Assembly (NCBI GenBank): GCA_022826755.1
Contig: JAJDUG010000035.1
Coordinates: forward strand, 1-38,418
Direction: 5' to 3'
Source of the DNA: Acidobacteriota bacterium
Lineage (GTDB): Bacteria > Acidobacteriota > Terriglobia > Versatilivoradales > Versatilivoraceae
DNA length: 38,418 bases
The position numbers were made by a program, and so were the translations under genes. Numbering within the stretch: the first letter of the stretch is position 1; every line of letters begins with the position of its first letter. The notes below the pieces were generated by a model. The model saw nothing but the letters and a program-made list of their open reading frames with translations. It was not told the DNA's origin and did no database searches. Below are positions 17,684 to 28,266 of the stretch, in pieces.

Positions 17684-18250
17684 ATGGAGCCTCTCCACGA
17701 CCTGAACTCCCTCGACTGGGTCATCCTGGCGGTGGTGTTTATCTCGGTGTTGGGCAGCCTCATGAAGGGTTTCGCCCGGGAGGCCTTCTCCCTGGCGTCG
17801 GTCGTGGTTGGAATCGTGCTGGCTTCCTGGTTCTACCCCATGACCAGCAGTTTTTTTCTTCAGTTCGTCAGCAGCCAGGACCTTGCCGACATCCTGGGCT
17901 TTGTGACGATATTCTGCGGATGTCTGATTGCAGGCGCTCTTGTTTCCTTCTTCGTCCACAAATTCGTGCGACTGGCTCACCTGCAATGGTTCGATCGCCT
18001 GTTGGGAGCCGCCTTCGGCCTGATTCGCGGATGGTTGATCGCCGCCGTTCTGGTTCTTCTCCTGACGGCATTCCCGGTGAAGTTGGCCAGCATCCGGGAA
18101 GCCAGGTTGGCCCCCTTCTTCCTGGTCAGCGCCCGGGTCCTGATCCTGGTCACCCCTCAGTCCCTGAAGGATCGGTTCATGGAAGGCTACGGCGAAGTGG
18201 AGAGACTCTGGCGGGAACAATCGGAGCCGCCGAGTGAAGAGGAAGTCTAG
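17684..18250 (+). CDS. CvpA-family inner-membrane protein
   Basis: 188 residues from the ATG at 17684, which follows an AGGAGG sequence. An earlier in-frame ATG at 17651 lies inside the preceding gene. Four hydrophobic segments are visible, beginning at WVILAVVFISVLG, then ASVVVGIVLASWF, ILGFVTIFCGCLIAGALVSFF, and GLIRGWLIAAVLVLLL. The LDWVILAVV start, the SLMKGFAREAFSL loop and the RLLGAAFGLIRGW segment are characteristic of CvpA. The family is named for colicin V production but has a broader envelope role. The C-terminus is short and acidic. Four membrane passes are my estimate by eye. Confidence 0.85.
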   Translation: MEPLHDLNSLDWVILAVVFISVLGSLMKGFAREAFSLASVVVGIVLASWFYPMTSSFFLQFVSSQDLADILGFVTIFCGCLIAGALVSFFVHKFVRLAHLQWFDRLLGAAFGLIRGWLIAAVLVLLLTAFPVKLASIREARLAPFFLVSARVLILVTPQSLKDRFMEGYGEVERLWREQSEPPSEEEV

Positions 18251-18301
18251 CTTACCAGGCGAATCGGCAGCGCGGCGCGGAGAACTCATGGGGACTCGAT
18301 C

Positions 18302-18547
18302 GTGAAAGACCAACTGGACCGTCTGATCACCGAAATGCTGGATCGAGGGCTTCTCTATGAAGAAGCCACCAGGGAATTTGAAAAACAATTCATCATGAAG
18401 TGTTTAGAGCGATCCGGGGGCAATCGGACCCAGACCGCCAAGACGTTGGGAATCCACCGCAACACGCTTCAGAAAAAGCTGTCCCCCTCCAACCACTCCA
18501 ACCCCCGAAAAAAAGCCGGTCCAACCAAAAAACGCTTGACTCGGTAG
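18302..18547 (+). CDS. Small Fis-type helix-turn-helix DNA-binding protein
   Basis: 81 residues from a GTG start. The first half is helical (DQLDRLITEMLDRGLLYEEA). The second half has the HTH of the Fis/HTH_8 family: QFIMKCLERSGGNRTQTAKT followed by LGIHRNTLQKKL. The same fold forms the C-terminal DNA-binding domain of NtrC-type activators, but here it stands alone with a basic tail rich in Lys, Arg and Pro. It may act as a nucleoid-type or local regulator. The groESL promoter begins inside its last codons, so the two are closely packed. No strong ribosome-binding site precedes the GTG. Confidence 0.8.
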   Translation: MKDQLDRLITEMLDRGLLYEEATREFEKQFIMKCLERSGGNRTQTAKTLGIHRNTLQKKLSPSNHSNPRKKAGPTKKRLTR

Positions 18548-18564
18548 GGACCCGTTCCTATTAT
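18536..18564 (+). promoter_or_regulatory. groESL promoter (sigma70-type)
   Basis: TTGACT (18536-18541), a 17-nt spacer and TATTAT (18559-18564). The last base of the -10 box is the first base of the CIRCE element, so bound HrcA would block initiation directly. Confidence 0.8.
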
Positions 18565-18590
18565 CAGCACTCTCGGGTCCGGAGTGCTAA
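18564..18590. promoter_or_regulatory. CIRCE operator (HrcA binding site)
   Basis: TCAGCACTC (18564-18572), nine spacer bases, then GAGTGCTAA (18582-18590). This matches the CIRCE consensus TTAGCACTC-N9-GAGTGCTAA with one mismatch in the left arm. It implies HrcA-type heat-shock repression of groESL. hrcA itself is not in the window. Confidence 0.93.
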
Positions 18591-18645
18591 CAGCCCCCAT
18601 CCGAGCCGAAATTGTTGACACTTGGAATAGAAAGGAGATGCCGGC

Positions 18646-18942
18646 ATGAAGGTCAGACCGCTCCACGACCGGATACTGATCAGGCGCATCGAGGAGACCG
18701 AAAACATCAGGGGCGGGATCATCATTCCCGACACCGCCAAGGAAAAACCCCAGGAAGGAATTGTGGTGGCGGTTGGAAACGGAAAGATCCTGGACGATGG
18801 GACCCGCTTGAACCTGGAGGTCAAAGAAGGCGACCACATACTCTTCGGCAAATATTCAGGAACCGACATCAAGATTGAAGGTGAGGAATACCTCATCCTG
18901 AGGGAAGACGAGGTCCTCGGCATCCTTGCGGACGCCGGCTAG
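18646..18942 (+). CDS. groES: Co-chaperonin GroES
   Basis: 98 residues, starting at an ATG preceded by AAAGGAG. It begins [16 protein letters not shown]. The mobile loop [20 protein letters not shown] and the C-terminal [21 protein letters not shown] strand are typical. It forms the heptameric lid of the GroEL folding chamber. groEL follows in the same operon, and a CIRCE operator and strong promoter lie just upstream. The length is normal and there are no defects. Confidence 0.98.
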   Translation: MKVRPLHDRILIRRIEETENIRGGIIIPDTAKEKPQEGIVVAVGNGKILDDGTRLNLEVKEGDHILFGKYSGTDIKIEGEEYLILREDEVLGILADAG

Positions 18943-19012
18943 CAGGCAACGGCGTCCCACCCCGGCCAATCCGGCCTCGACAGATCAACCCACGAATAAC
19001 ATGGAGGAATGA

Positions 19013-20635
<1,623 letters not shown>

Positions 20636-20655
20636 GTCTGGAACCAGGCAACCTC

Positions 20656-20690
20656 AAAGCCACCGGAGCCCGCTCCGGTGGCTTTTTTTT
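20656..20690. terminator. Rho-independent terminator after groEL
   Basis: AAAGCCACCGGAGC (20656-20669), a two-base loop, then GCTCCGGTGGCTTT (20672-20685), with a T run to 20690. The A run on the other side means it could also end leftward transcription of the converging histidine kinase gene, whose stop abuts it. Confidence 0.93.
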
Positions 20691-22084
20691 CAGAGTTTGA
20701 GGAGGATGGAAAACTCGGCTCCTCCCCCGTCGCAATTCTTCCATTCCAACCACCCGCCGTGGGCTTCCACGATCCGTAGGGCGATGGGCAGTCCCAAACC
20801 GGTGCCGCCGCGCTTGCTTGAATAAAACAGGTCGAAGAGCCGGCCGGCTTCCCCCTCCGAGACTCCGGTTCCGCTGTCGCGGACCCACACCGCCAGGCGG
20901 CCCGACTCCCGCCTGACCCCCATGGAGATCCGGCGCGGTCCATCCCCGCCGGCCAGGACCGCTTCCCTGGCATTGACCAGCAGGTTCATCACGGCCTGCT
21001 GCAACAAGTCCCGGTCGCCCCGAACCTCCAGCACCCCCGGTGCATCCTGCCTCACCAGCTCGATTCCGTCTCGGTCACATTCCTTGGCTACCAGCCGGAC
21101 CACCTGATCCAGGACCTGGGGCAGCGAAACCACCTGCCGGTCCGGCTTCAACGGCTTGGCGTAGACCAGAAAATTGCGGGCCAAGCGCTCCAGTCTCCGA
21201 ATCTCCGACTTGGCCCCGGCCAGCAGTTCGGTCATCTCGCCGGAATGGGACCGGGATGTGGAAACCTCTTCTTCGATCATCTGCAGATTCAGGTTGATGG
21301 CGCTCAAAGGGTTCCGGATCTCATGGGCCAACCCTGTGGCCAGCGTCCCCAGCACTGCCAGCCGCTCGGCGGTGTGGGCTTCGGCCTCGATCAACTGGGC
21401 TCGCTTGAGCAGCCAGCGCACATAGAACAGGGCCACCAGCAGAAGCGCCAGCACCACCGAGGAGGCCACAAGAATCTGCCGGTTGATCCGGCTCCGGTCT
21501 TCGGCAACCCGGCCGGCAATCAGGGTGTTGTCGAAACCGAAATGGATGAGCACCCTGAATTGTCCCTGGGAAACAACCGGTTCGACCCAGTCGGTAATTC
21601 GCTCTCCCGGATTGCTGACCGAAGCGATTTCCTGTCTTGCCCTGGAGGAGAGAACCAGGTCGGCAAAGTGGCTCTGCTCCAGTTCCCTGCCCATCTGCAA
21701 GCGCTGCCAGAGCAGGTCTCCCCGCGGATGCTGCGCGAAAATGTAAACGACCTCGTCATTGGCAGCCAACAATTCTTCCAGATACCGCTCCATGTGCTGC
21801 CGGCGGCGAAGCTCATCGGCGGGAGCGGCGCCCGGAAGCTCCAGATCGACGAGGCGCATTCGATCCTCGATCCGATCCTTCAATTCGTCGCGCATTGCCT
21901 CCATTTCGAGCTCCACCCGCTCGCCTGCCCAGCGGTTGGCCAGATCGATCAGGGAGAAGGCGATGGCGCCGATCGCCAGCAGAAAGAGAGCCGAGCTGAT
22001 GTAGAGGTGGCGACGGAAGATCGGCTTGCCCTTGACAAGCCTTGCTCTCAATGACTTCCAATCCGTGCTGGGGGAATCGGCCAT
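20690..22084 (-). CDS. Membrane sensor histidine kinase
   Basis: 464 residues. There are two membrane segments, about 28-48 (YISSALFLLAIGAIAFSLID) and 203-224 (QILVASSVVLALLLVALFY). They flank a periplasmic sensor of about 150 residues of no family I recognise. The kinase core follows: H box GLAHEIRNPLSAI with phospho-acceptor His254, N box NLLVNAREAV, and the G boxes DSGTGVS and GGTGLGLPI. It would sense an envelope signal and phosphorylate a response regulator. No response regulator lies next to it, so the partner is encoded elsewhere. The gene converges on groEL at a shared terminator, and tatC lies 57 nt upstream in the same direction. Confidence 0.93.
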   Translation of the reverse strand: MADSPSTDWKSLRARLVKGKPIFRRHLYISSALFLLAIGAIAFSLIDLANRWAGERVELEMEAMRDELKDRIEDRMRLVDLELPGAAPADELRRRQHMERYLEELLAANDEVVYIFAQHPRGDLLWQRLQMGRELEQSHFADLVLSSRARQEIASVSNPGERITDWVEPVVSQGQFRVLIHFGFDNTLIAGRVAEDRSRINRQILVASSVVLALLLVALFYVRWLLKRAQLIEAEAHTAERLAVLGTLATGLAHEIRNPLSAINLNLQMIEEEVSTSRSHSGEMTELLAGAKSEIRRLERLARNFLVYAKPLKPDRQVVSLPQVLDQVVRLVAKECDRDGIELVRQDAPGVLEVRGDRDLLQQAVMNLLVNAREAVLAGGDGPRRISMGVRRESGRLAVWVRDSGTGVSEGEAGRLFDLFYSSKRGGTGLGLPIALRIVEAHGGWLEWKNCDGGGAEFSILLKL

Positions 22085-22141
22085 GGCGGGTCACCAGCAA
22101 GACCGCTGTAACCTCAGGCTCGGGCAAGGGTCCCGGGAACC

Positions 22142-22912
22142 TCAGTCGGAATTCTCGTCCTTCAGGCGCTTTTTGCCGAAGATCCAGGCTACCAATATAC
22201 CCACCAGGTACAGCAGGAGCATGGGCGCGGCGAAGACCATCAGGGTCGGGATGTCAGGCGTTGGCGTGATGATGGCTGCTGTGATGAAAATAATGAGGAC
22301 GGCGTAGCGAAGGTTTCTCAACAGGAATCGGGCATTGGTAATGCCCATGACCGACATGAAGAAAATCACGATCGGAATCTCGAAAATGATGGCGCACCCC
22401 AGGATGATCACCAGAGCGAATTCGAAGTAGAAGGTTGCGGTCACGATTTCCTCAAAGGCGTGGCCGAAATCAGTGAGAAAGTTCAAGGTCATGGGAAGGC
22501 CGACCGTATAGGCGAAGACCCCCCCCAGAATAAACAGAAGGCTGGAGGACAGCAGGAAGGGTATGGCGTATCGTTTTTCCCGGGCATAGAGCCCGGGGGC
22601 AATGAACAGCCAGACCTGCCACAGAACCACCGGCGAAGCCAGAAAGATCCCGGCGTAGAAGGAAGCCTTCATGTAGATCATGAAGGGCTCGGTGGGCTTG
22701 AGATAGGTCAGCTTGCGGTCCCCCAGATGTTGGGTGATCGGAACCGACATGAATTCGAAGATTCTCTCGTGAAAGATCCAGCAGGCGACAAAAGCGATGC
22801 CCACCGCGGCGATGGCCACGATGATGCGCCGGCGCAACTCGTCCAGATGATCCAGAAAGGACATCTTGCCGGTCGCCGCAAGCTCGTTATCGTCCCTTGG
22901 GTCAGTGTCCAT
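22142..22912 (-). CDS. tatC: Sec-independent protein translocase TatC
   Basis: 256 residues from the ATG at 22912; the open frame continues upstream within tatA but has a low-complexity translation there. The N-terminus MSFLDHLDELRRRIIVAIAA is the TatC signature. Six hydrophobic helices follow, along with the YLKPTEPFMIYMKASFYAG and PGLYAREKRY loops. TatC recognises the twin-arginine signal and recruits TatA. It overlaps tatA by 11 nt. A Tat-signal cysteine-rich peptide is encoded about 6.7 kb further on (29644). Confidence 0.95.
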   Translation of the reverse strand: MDTDPRDDNELAATGKMSFLDHLDELRRRIIVAIAAVGIAFVACWIFHERIFEFMSVPITQHLGDRKLTYLKPTEPFMIYMKASFYAGIFLASPVVLWQVWLFIAPGLYAREKRYAIPFLLSSSLLFILGGVFAYTVGLPMTLNFLTDFGHAFEEIVTATFYFEFALVIILGCAIIFEIPIVIFFMSVMGITNARFLLRNLRYAVLIIFITAAIITPTPDIPTLMVFAAPMLLLYLVGILVAWIFGKKRLKDENSD

Positions 22913-23357
22913 CCGGCTTGGGTTCGGGCTTGGGCTCCGAGTTCGGGTCGGCCGAGGCGGCTGTGACTGCCTCAGGCTCATGGCCTTCGTCGGTTTGGGA
23001 AGGAGGGGAGGGTGCTTCAGCTTTCGCCTGGGCGGAGACGGCTTCCGCCGCGGAATCACCGGCCTCGGCTTCGGAAGAGGTCTGCGCTGCCGGTTCCTCC
23101 CCGGTCTCGACGGCCGGTTGAGAGTCGGCGGGCGCGGCTTCAGCCGGCTTGTCCAGCTTGGGTGGGGGAGGGGGAGGCTCGTATTCGGCCGCGCGAACCT
23201 CTTCCTCCAGTGTATTTCTGAGTTCGTTGGAGGCGCGTCGGAACTCGGAGAGGCCCTTGCCGAGAGATTTCCCCAGCTCAGGCAACTTTCGCGGCCCGAA
23301 TACCAGCAGAGCCACGATAAAAATGATGATCAATTCGGGTACGCCGAGCGGTCCCAT
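22902..23357 (-). CDS. tatA: TatA/TatB-type translocase subunit
   Basis: 151 residues from the ATG at 23357, which has GGAGG just upstream. A short N-terminal helix (VPELIIIFIVALLVFG), the hinge and the amphipathic helix PRKLPELGKSLGKGLSEFRR are diagnostic. A long, low-complexity acidic and Pro/Ala-rich tail of about 90 residues follows (PPPPPPKLDKP onward). TatA forms the pore-like assembly in Tat export. The long tail resembles some TatB proteins, so a TatB or combined TatA/B role is possible. The window has no second TatA-like gene. Confidence 0.9.
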   Translation of the reverse strand: MGPLGVPELIIIFIVALLVFGPRKLPELGKSLGKGLSEFRRASNELRNTLEEEVRAAEYEPPPPPPKLDKPAEAAPADSQPAVETGEEPAAQTSSEAEAGDSAAEAVSAQAKAEAPSPPSQTDEGHEPEAVTAASADPNSEPKPEPKPDGH

Positions 23358-23444
23358 GAGTTCCTCCAAGCACCCCGAATCATAATGGGAGCAGGGGTAC
23401 AAGTCAAGGCAGCGCTCCTGCTCTGCGCGTTCCCGTTTGAGGCT

Positions 23445-23473
23445 TTACTTCGATTGAAGGCCGATGCTATATT
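23445..23473 (+). promoter_or_regulatory. Candidate promoter of the S41 protease gene
   Basis: TTTACT (23445-23450), a 17-nt spacer, TATATT (23468-23473). The ATG follows about 20 nt after the -10 box, with AAGAGG in between, giving a short leader. Confidence 0.45.
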
Positions 23474-23495
23474 TGGGCCAACTCAAGAGGTGGAT

Positions 23496-25073
23496 ATGCA
23501 GAGATTTCGTTCCTGGACCACGGTCGCAACCGTAATCGTTATCGCCTCCCTGATCGGAGGATTTTGGGGGAGGCCGGTCCAAGCGACCTCCCAGTCCAAC
23601 GAGCGTGAACGCCTGGTCAACGTCTACTCCCAGGTGCTCGACCTGGCGGAGAAGTACTACGCCGATGAAATCGACGTCGAGAAGAGCGTTCACGCCTCGC
23701 TGCGGAGCATGCTGAAGACGTTGGACCCCCATTCGAACTTCTTCGACGCCAAGCAGTTCGCCCAGTTCCGGGAAGACCAGCGGGGGAATTTCTATGGGCT
23801 GGGCATCATCATCTCCATGAGGAATGCCAAGCCCACCGTCATCACGCCCATTCCCGGGACGCCCGCATACCGCCTGGGCATTCGCTCCGGGGACGTCATC
23901 GCCAAGATTGAAGGCAATCCCACCGAGGGACTGGATATTCAGGCTGTCGTGGAAAGGCTGAGGGGCCCCAAGGGAACGGTGGTCAACATCTCCATAGACC
24001 GAGCCGGAATCCCGAAACTGCTCGATATGGCCATCGTTCGCGATGAGATCCCCCACCACAGTGTTCCTTTCGCCTTCTTCTTCCGCCCCGGCATCGGCTA
24101 CATCAAGCTCAACACCTTCAACGAGACCACCAACAGGGAAGTTCAAGAAAGCCTGGAGAAATTGGGAACGGACCTGCAGGGTCTGATCTTTGACCTCAGA
24201 TCCAACCCCGGAGGGTACCTGCAGGCAGCCATCCAGGTGGCGGACAAATTTCTGGAGAAGGGCCAGAAGGTCTTGATTACCGACGGACGCACGCCGAGCG
24301 CCAAACAGACCTACGAAGCGCCCAGAGGGGCCGGGGGAGTTCTGTTCCCCCTGGTGGTGCTCATCAACACCGGTAGCGCCAGCGCTTCCGAAATCGTGGC
24401 CGGCGCCATTCAGGACCATGACCGCGGACTGCTGGTGGGCGAAGTCAGTTTCGGCAAGGGTCTGGTTCAGACGGTCTACCCCCTTGACAACGGCGCGGGC
24501 GTTTCACTCACCACCGCCAAGTGGCACACCCCCAGCGGACGGCTCATCCAAAGAGATTACGCCAATCAATCGTATATCGACTACTACTACGCCAGAAACA
24601 AGGATCCCGAGAAGAGGAAAGTCTACAAGACCGATAGCGGACGCGAGGTTTACGGGGGAGGCGGCATTACCCCGGATTTCCAGGTTAAAGTCAACAAGAT
24701 CAATGAATTTCAGTTGCTGCTCACCAGCAGGGGAATGATCTTCAGCTTTATCCGCGCCTATAACGCCGACCATCCGACAGTCGACCGGAAATTCCAGGCA
24801 ACGCCTGAAATTCTGAAGGAATTCCGGACCTATCTCACCAGCCAGAAACTGGCCTACAAGGAAAGCGACTTTCAGGACAACCTGGACTTCATCAAGTTCC
24901 AGATGCGCTACGAATATTTCCTCTCTCGGGTGGGTCAAGCCGAGGCCCACAAGGTTTCCCTGGAGAACGACCCCCAATTCGCCAAGGCGCTGGAGGTGCT
25001 TCCTCAGGCCAAGGCCCTCATCAACCGTGACTCGGGCGATACTGACCTGCTGGTCAGAAAGCAGGGAGATTAA
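23496..25073 (+). CDS. S41-family carboxy-terminal processing protease
   Basis: 525 residues from the ATG at 23496, chosen because of the AAGAGG before it and the signal sequence that follows. The N-terminal hydrophobic segment ([18 protein letters not shown]) is a signal peptide or anchor. A PDZ domain runs from about 95 to 170 ([20 protein letters not shown]). The protease core has [30 protein letters not shown] with nucleophile Ser296, and [10 protein letters not shown] with general base Lys321, 25 residues later as in CtpA enzymes. It degrades or trims periplasmic proteins at their C-termini. The C-terminal ~170 residues ([19 protein letters not shown] onward) are an extension with no domain I can name. 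It diverges from tatA. Confidence 0.92.
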   Translation: MQRFRSWTTVATVIVIASLIGGFWGRPVQATSQSNERERLVNVYSQVLDLAEKYYADEIDVEKSVHASLRSMLKTLDPHSNFFDAKQFAQFREDQRGNFYGLGIIISMRNAKPTVITPIPGTPAYRLGIRSGDVIAKIEGNPTEGLDIQAVVERLRGPKGTVVNISIDRAGIPKLLDMAIVRDEIPHHSVPFAFFFRPGIGYIKLNTFNETTNREVQESLEKLGTDLQGLIFDLRSNPGGYLQAAIQVADKFLEKGQKVLITDGRTPSAKQTYEAPRGAGGVLFPLVVLINTGSASASEIVAGAIQDHDRGLLVGEVSFGKGLVQTVYPLDNGAGVSLTTAKWHTPSGRLIQRDYANQSYIDYYYARNKDPEKRKVYKTDSGREVYGGGGITPDFQVKVNKINEFQLLLTSRGMIFSFIRAYNADHPTVDRKFQATPEILKEFRTYLTSQKLAYKESDFQDNLDFIKFQMRYEYFLSRVGQAEAHKVSLENDPQFAKALEVLPQAKALINRDSGDTDLLVRKQGD

Positions 25074-25158
25074 TCTATCCGGTTCCCGGCCGCACTCCTC
25101 CTGCCAGAGCAGAACACAACCCGCAGAAGCCCGTCATTGGCCGTACGCACAAGATCCC

Positions 25159-26607
25159 ATGACCCACACGACCTATGAAGCCGTCATCGGCCTCGAGGTA
25201 CACGCCCAACTGCTGACCCGAACCAAGATCTTCTGCCCCTGCTCGACCCGATTCGGAGCCCCTCCCAATACCAACACCTGTCCGGTTTGCCTCGGTCTGC
25301 CGGGAGCCCTTCCGGTGCTGAATCGCGAGGTCGTCGTCATGGCCGTCAAGGCGGCCCTGGCGTTCAATTGCCGCGTCAATCCCATTTCGATCTTTGCGCG
25401 CAAGAACTATTTCTATCCCGATCTGCCCAAGGGCTACCAGATTTCCCAATTCGACAAACCCCTGGCGGAATTCGGACACCTCGACCTCGAAGAGAACGGC
25501 CGTTCCCATCGGGTGGCAATCAAGCGGGTCCACCTGGAGGAAGACGCCGGCAAGTCCATCCACGACGGATTCGCCGATTCCGATCGCTACAGCTATATCG
25601 ACTTGAACCGCAGCGGCACGCCGCTGATCGAAATCGTCAGCGAACCCGAAATCTACTCGCCGGCCCAGGCCCACGACTACCTGACCCGCCTGAAGGTCAT
25701 TCTCGAATACCTGCAGGTCTGCGACGGCAACATGGAAGAGGGTAGTCTCCGTTGCGACGCCAACGTGTCGATTCGCCCCGCCGGCTCACGCACCCTTGGA
25801 ACCAAGACCGAGCTGAAAAACCTGAACAGCTTCCGCTTCCTGCAGAAGGCGCTCGAATATGAGATTGCCCGCCAGACCCGCCTCTTGCAGCAGGGCGGCG
25901 CCGTCACCCAGGAGACCCGACTATGGAGCACGACCGAGCAGCGCACCTTCCCCATGCGCAGCAAGGAAGAGGCTCACGATTACCGCTATTTCCCCGAACC
26001 CGACTTGCCCCCTCTGGCGGTGGACGTCGATTGGCAGCGTGAAATACGCGCAGACATGCCGGAGCTGCCCGAAGAAAAGAAGCAGCGGTTCGTGGCCGAG
26101 TACGCCATTCCCGCATACGACGCCGGCGTGTTGACAACCACGCGCGCCCTAGCCGATTTCTTCGAGGAGACCGCCGCCCGATCCCGCAATCCCAAGGCCG
26201 CTTCCAACTGGATCATGGGAGACCTGTTGCGCGACCTCAAGGAGTTCAATCTCGACATCGAGTCTTCTCCGATCAGCCCGACCCATTTGGCCGAGTTGAT
26301 CGGATGCATCGACAGCAGGGAGGTTTCGGGCAAGATGGCCAAGGATATCTTCGAGGCCATGTTTCGGGAGAAGAAGCCGGCCAGGCAGGTGATCCGGGAA
26401 AAGGGTCTGAAGCAGATCACCGATCCCGATGCGATCACAACCGTGATCGAGGAAGTCCTGGCCGGCAATCCCAGAATCCTCGAGCAGTACATGAGCGGCA
26501 AGAAGGCCACCTTCGGCTTCTTTGTGGGTCAGGTCATGAAGGCTACCAAGGGACAGGCCAATCCCCGCCTGGTCAACGAGCTGTTGAGAGCCAGGCTGGA
26601 CGGTTGA
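25159..26607 (+). CDS. gatB: Aspartyl/glutamyl-tRNA amidotransferase subunit B
   Basis: 482 residues from the ATG at 25159, beginning [15 protein letters not shown]. Other GatB marks are [61 protein letters not shown] and the C-terminal YqeY-like helical domain ending [16 protein letters not shown]. GatCAB converts Glu-tRNA-Gln or Asp-tRNA-Asn to the amidated form. gatA and gatC are not in the window. The YgfZ-like gene starts 20 nt after its stop, suggesting co-transcription. Confidence 0.96.
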   Translation: MTHTTYEAVIGLEVHAQLLTRTKIFCPCSTRFGAPPNTNTCPVCLGLPGALPVLNREVVVMAVKAALAFNCRVNPISIFARKNYFYPDLPKGYQISQFDKPLAEFGHLDLEENGRSHRVAIKRVHLEEDAGKSIHDGFADSDRYSYIDLNRSGTPLIEIVSEPEIYSPAQAHDYLTRLKVILEYLQVCDGNMEEGSLRCDANVSIRPAGSRTLGTKTELKNLNSFRFLQKALEYEIARQTRLLQQGGAVTQETRLWSTTEQRTFPMRSKEEAHDYRYFPEPDLPPLAVDVDWQREIRADMPELPEEKKQRFVAEYAIPAYDAGVLTTTRALADFFEETAARSRNPKAASNWIMGDLLRDLKEFNLDIESSPISPTHLAELIGCIDSREVSGKMAKDIFEAMFREKKPARQVIREKGLKQITDPDAITTVIEEVLAGNPRILEQYMSGKKATFGFFVGQVMKATKGQANPRLVNELLRARLDG

Positions 26608-26627
26608 CGCCACAGGAGTTCAGGTTC

Positions 26628-27707
26628 ATGTCGAAGCGATCTATCCTGTATGAAACCCAACGGGACTCGGGAGCGGACTTCGTGGAATTTCGGGGCCGGG
26701 AGGTCCCCAGCCGCTTCACCTCTCTGGATGAGGAGTACTCCGCCCTGGGACACGAGGCCGGTCTTCTCGATCTGTCGGTTCAGTGCGTGGTCGAATTGCG
26801 GGGCCGGGATCGATCGCGTTTTCTCCACGGAATGGTCACCAACGACATTCGGAGCCTTTCACCAGGGCAGGGCTGTTATGCGTTCATGCTGTCTCCCCAG
26901 GGACGGATCCTCACCGACATGCGAGTCCTCTGCCTGGAGGAGGCGCTGAGGCTGGTGGTCGATGCCGACCTGGTGGAGAAGGACCTGGCCCTCTTGAGGA
27001 AGTACATCATTGCGGATCAGGTCGAGGTCATCGACCGGTCGGCCGACCTGGCCATTCTCTCGCTGCAAGGACCCAAGGCCGGGGAGGTCATCGCAGGGCT
27101 GTGTCCGGGAACCTCCCCGCCGGAGGGTCCTTTCGAACACCGCCTCATTCAAGTCGGGAATCTGCAGGCCCGCTGCGCGCGTGTGCGGCGAACCGCCTCG
27201 GGGGGCTACGACCTCATCGTGCCCGAACCCCGATCAGTCGACCTCTGGAACCTCCTCCTTCAGGCGGGAAAGCCGGCCGGCCTTCGCCCGGCAGGCCTTG
27301 AAGCCTGGAACGTCCGCCGACTCGAGGCGGGAATCCCCTGGTATGGCGTCGATATGGACGAAGCCCGCATACCCCCGGAGACCGGCCTGGAGGAGGCCAT
27401 CAGCTATAGCAAGGGGTGCTACATCGGCCAGGAAGTCGTGGCCCGGGCCACCTTCCGCGGACACGTCAATCGCAAGCTCACGGGTCTCCTGCTGTCATCC
27501 GGGGAGCCTGCCCAGGCGGGAGACAAGATATTCCGCAATGGGCGGGAGGTGGGCTGGGTTACCGACAGCGCCTACTCGCCCGGGCTGCGGCGGACTATCG
27601 CCCTGGCCTACGTTCGCAAGGAGGCCTGGGACCCCGGTACAAGCGTCGGAGTGGATAGCGTCGGAGGCCGGTCCGATGCCGAGGTGACGCAGTACCCCTT
27701 CGACTGA
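26628..27707 (+). CDS. YgfZ/GcvT-fold folate-binding protein
   Basis: 359 residues from the ATG at 26628; CAGGAG lies upstream. The signature YSKGCYIGQEVVAR matches the KGCYxGQE motif of the YgfZ/IbaG-type folate-binding proteins, which use tetrahydrofolate and support iron-sulphur cluster assembly or repair. The N-terminal half resembles the GcvT aminomethyltransferase fold, with LLDLSVQCVVELRGRDRSRF and LHGMVTNDI. The KGCYxGQE motif favours the YgfZ branch over true glycine-cleavage GcvT, and no other gcv genes are present. Confidence 0.88.
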   Translation: MSKRSILYETQRDSGADFVEFRGREVPSRFTSLDEEYSALGHEAGLLDLSVQCVVELRGRDRSRFLHGMVTNDIRSLSPGQGCYAFMLSPQGRILTDMRVLCLEEALRLVVDADLVEKDLALLRKYIIADQVEVIDRSADLAILSLQGPKAGEVIAGLCPGTSPPEGPFEHRLIQVGNLQARCARVRRTASGGYDLIVPEPRSVDLWNLLLQAGKPAGLRPAGLEAWNVRRLEAGIPWYGVDMDEARIPPETGLEEAISYSKGCYIGQEVVARATFRGHVNRKLTGLLLSSGEPAQAGDKIFRNGREVGWVTDSAYSPGLRRTIALAYVRKEAWDPGTSVGVDSVGGRSDAEVTQYPFD

Positions 27708-27790
27708 GGACGAGTGTCCTGACCTGGAAACAGGATCGCCCTCTTTCCGGGCTTTCCCCGTCTCTGGGACGGCCCGACGATTACCAGCCG

Positions 27791-28204
27791 ATGCCATCCT
27801 TTCGCTTCACCACTGACCTGGAGATTCGCTTTCGAGACCTGGACGCCCTGGGCCACGTCAACAACGCCGTCTACCTCACCTATTTCGAGATCGTCCGCAC
27901 CCGATACTGGAAGCGCCTGTTCGGACTGCCTCCCGCCGATGACTGGGGTTTCGTGATGGTGCGGACCGAGTGCAACTACCGCTCACCCGCACTCCTGGGG
28001 GAGACCATAACCATCGCCACCCGAGTCTCCGCCCTCAAGAACTCCAGCTTCACCTTCGAGTACCGTCTGACCGAGCACCGGACCGGGCGCTTGATTGCGG
28101 ACGGCCTGTCGGTGCAGGCCTGTTACGACATGAAGAGCGGCCGCACGGTTCGCATACCGGAGGCGATGCGGCAAGAGATCAAGGAATTCGAGGGCCTGGA
28201 CTGA
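27791..28204 (+). CDS. Hotdog-fold acyl-CoA thioesterase (4HBT family)
   Basis: 137 residues. The 4HBT motif is present: RFRDLDALGHVNNAVYLTYF, in which Asp18 is the probable catalytic residue and GHVNN lines the active site. The strand pattern after it (WGFVMVRTECNYRSPALLGE, then FTFEYRL) fits the single-domain YbgC/FadM-like group that hydrolyses acyl-CoA thioesters. The acyl substrate cannot be read from sequence. It starts 83 nt after the YgfZ-like gene and converges with mtnA. Confidence 0.88.
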   Translation: MPSFRFTTDLEIRFRDLDALGHVNNAVYLTYFEIVRTRYWKRLFGLPPADDWGFVMVRTECNYRSPALLGETITIATRVSALKNSSFTFEYRLTEHRTGRLIADGLSVQACYDMKSGRTVRIPEAMRQEIKEFEGLD

Positions 28205-28266
28205 GGCGTCCCCGGTGGAGTAGGCGAGGCCGGCCCCCATCTTGCCGTGCGGATCATACAGTTGTT

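Noticed and set aside
23445-24419. 324-codon frame opposite the S41 protease gene
   Set aside because: A shadow of a well-supported gene. Residues are biased by the sense strand's codon use.
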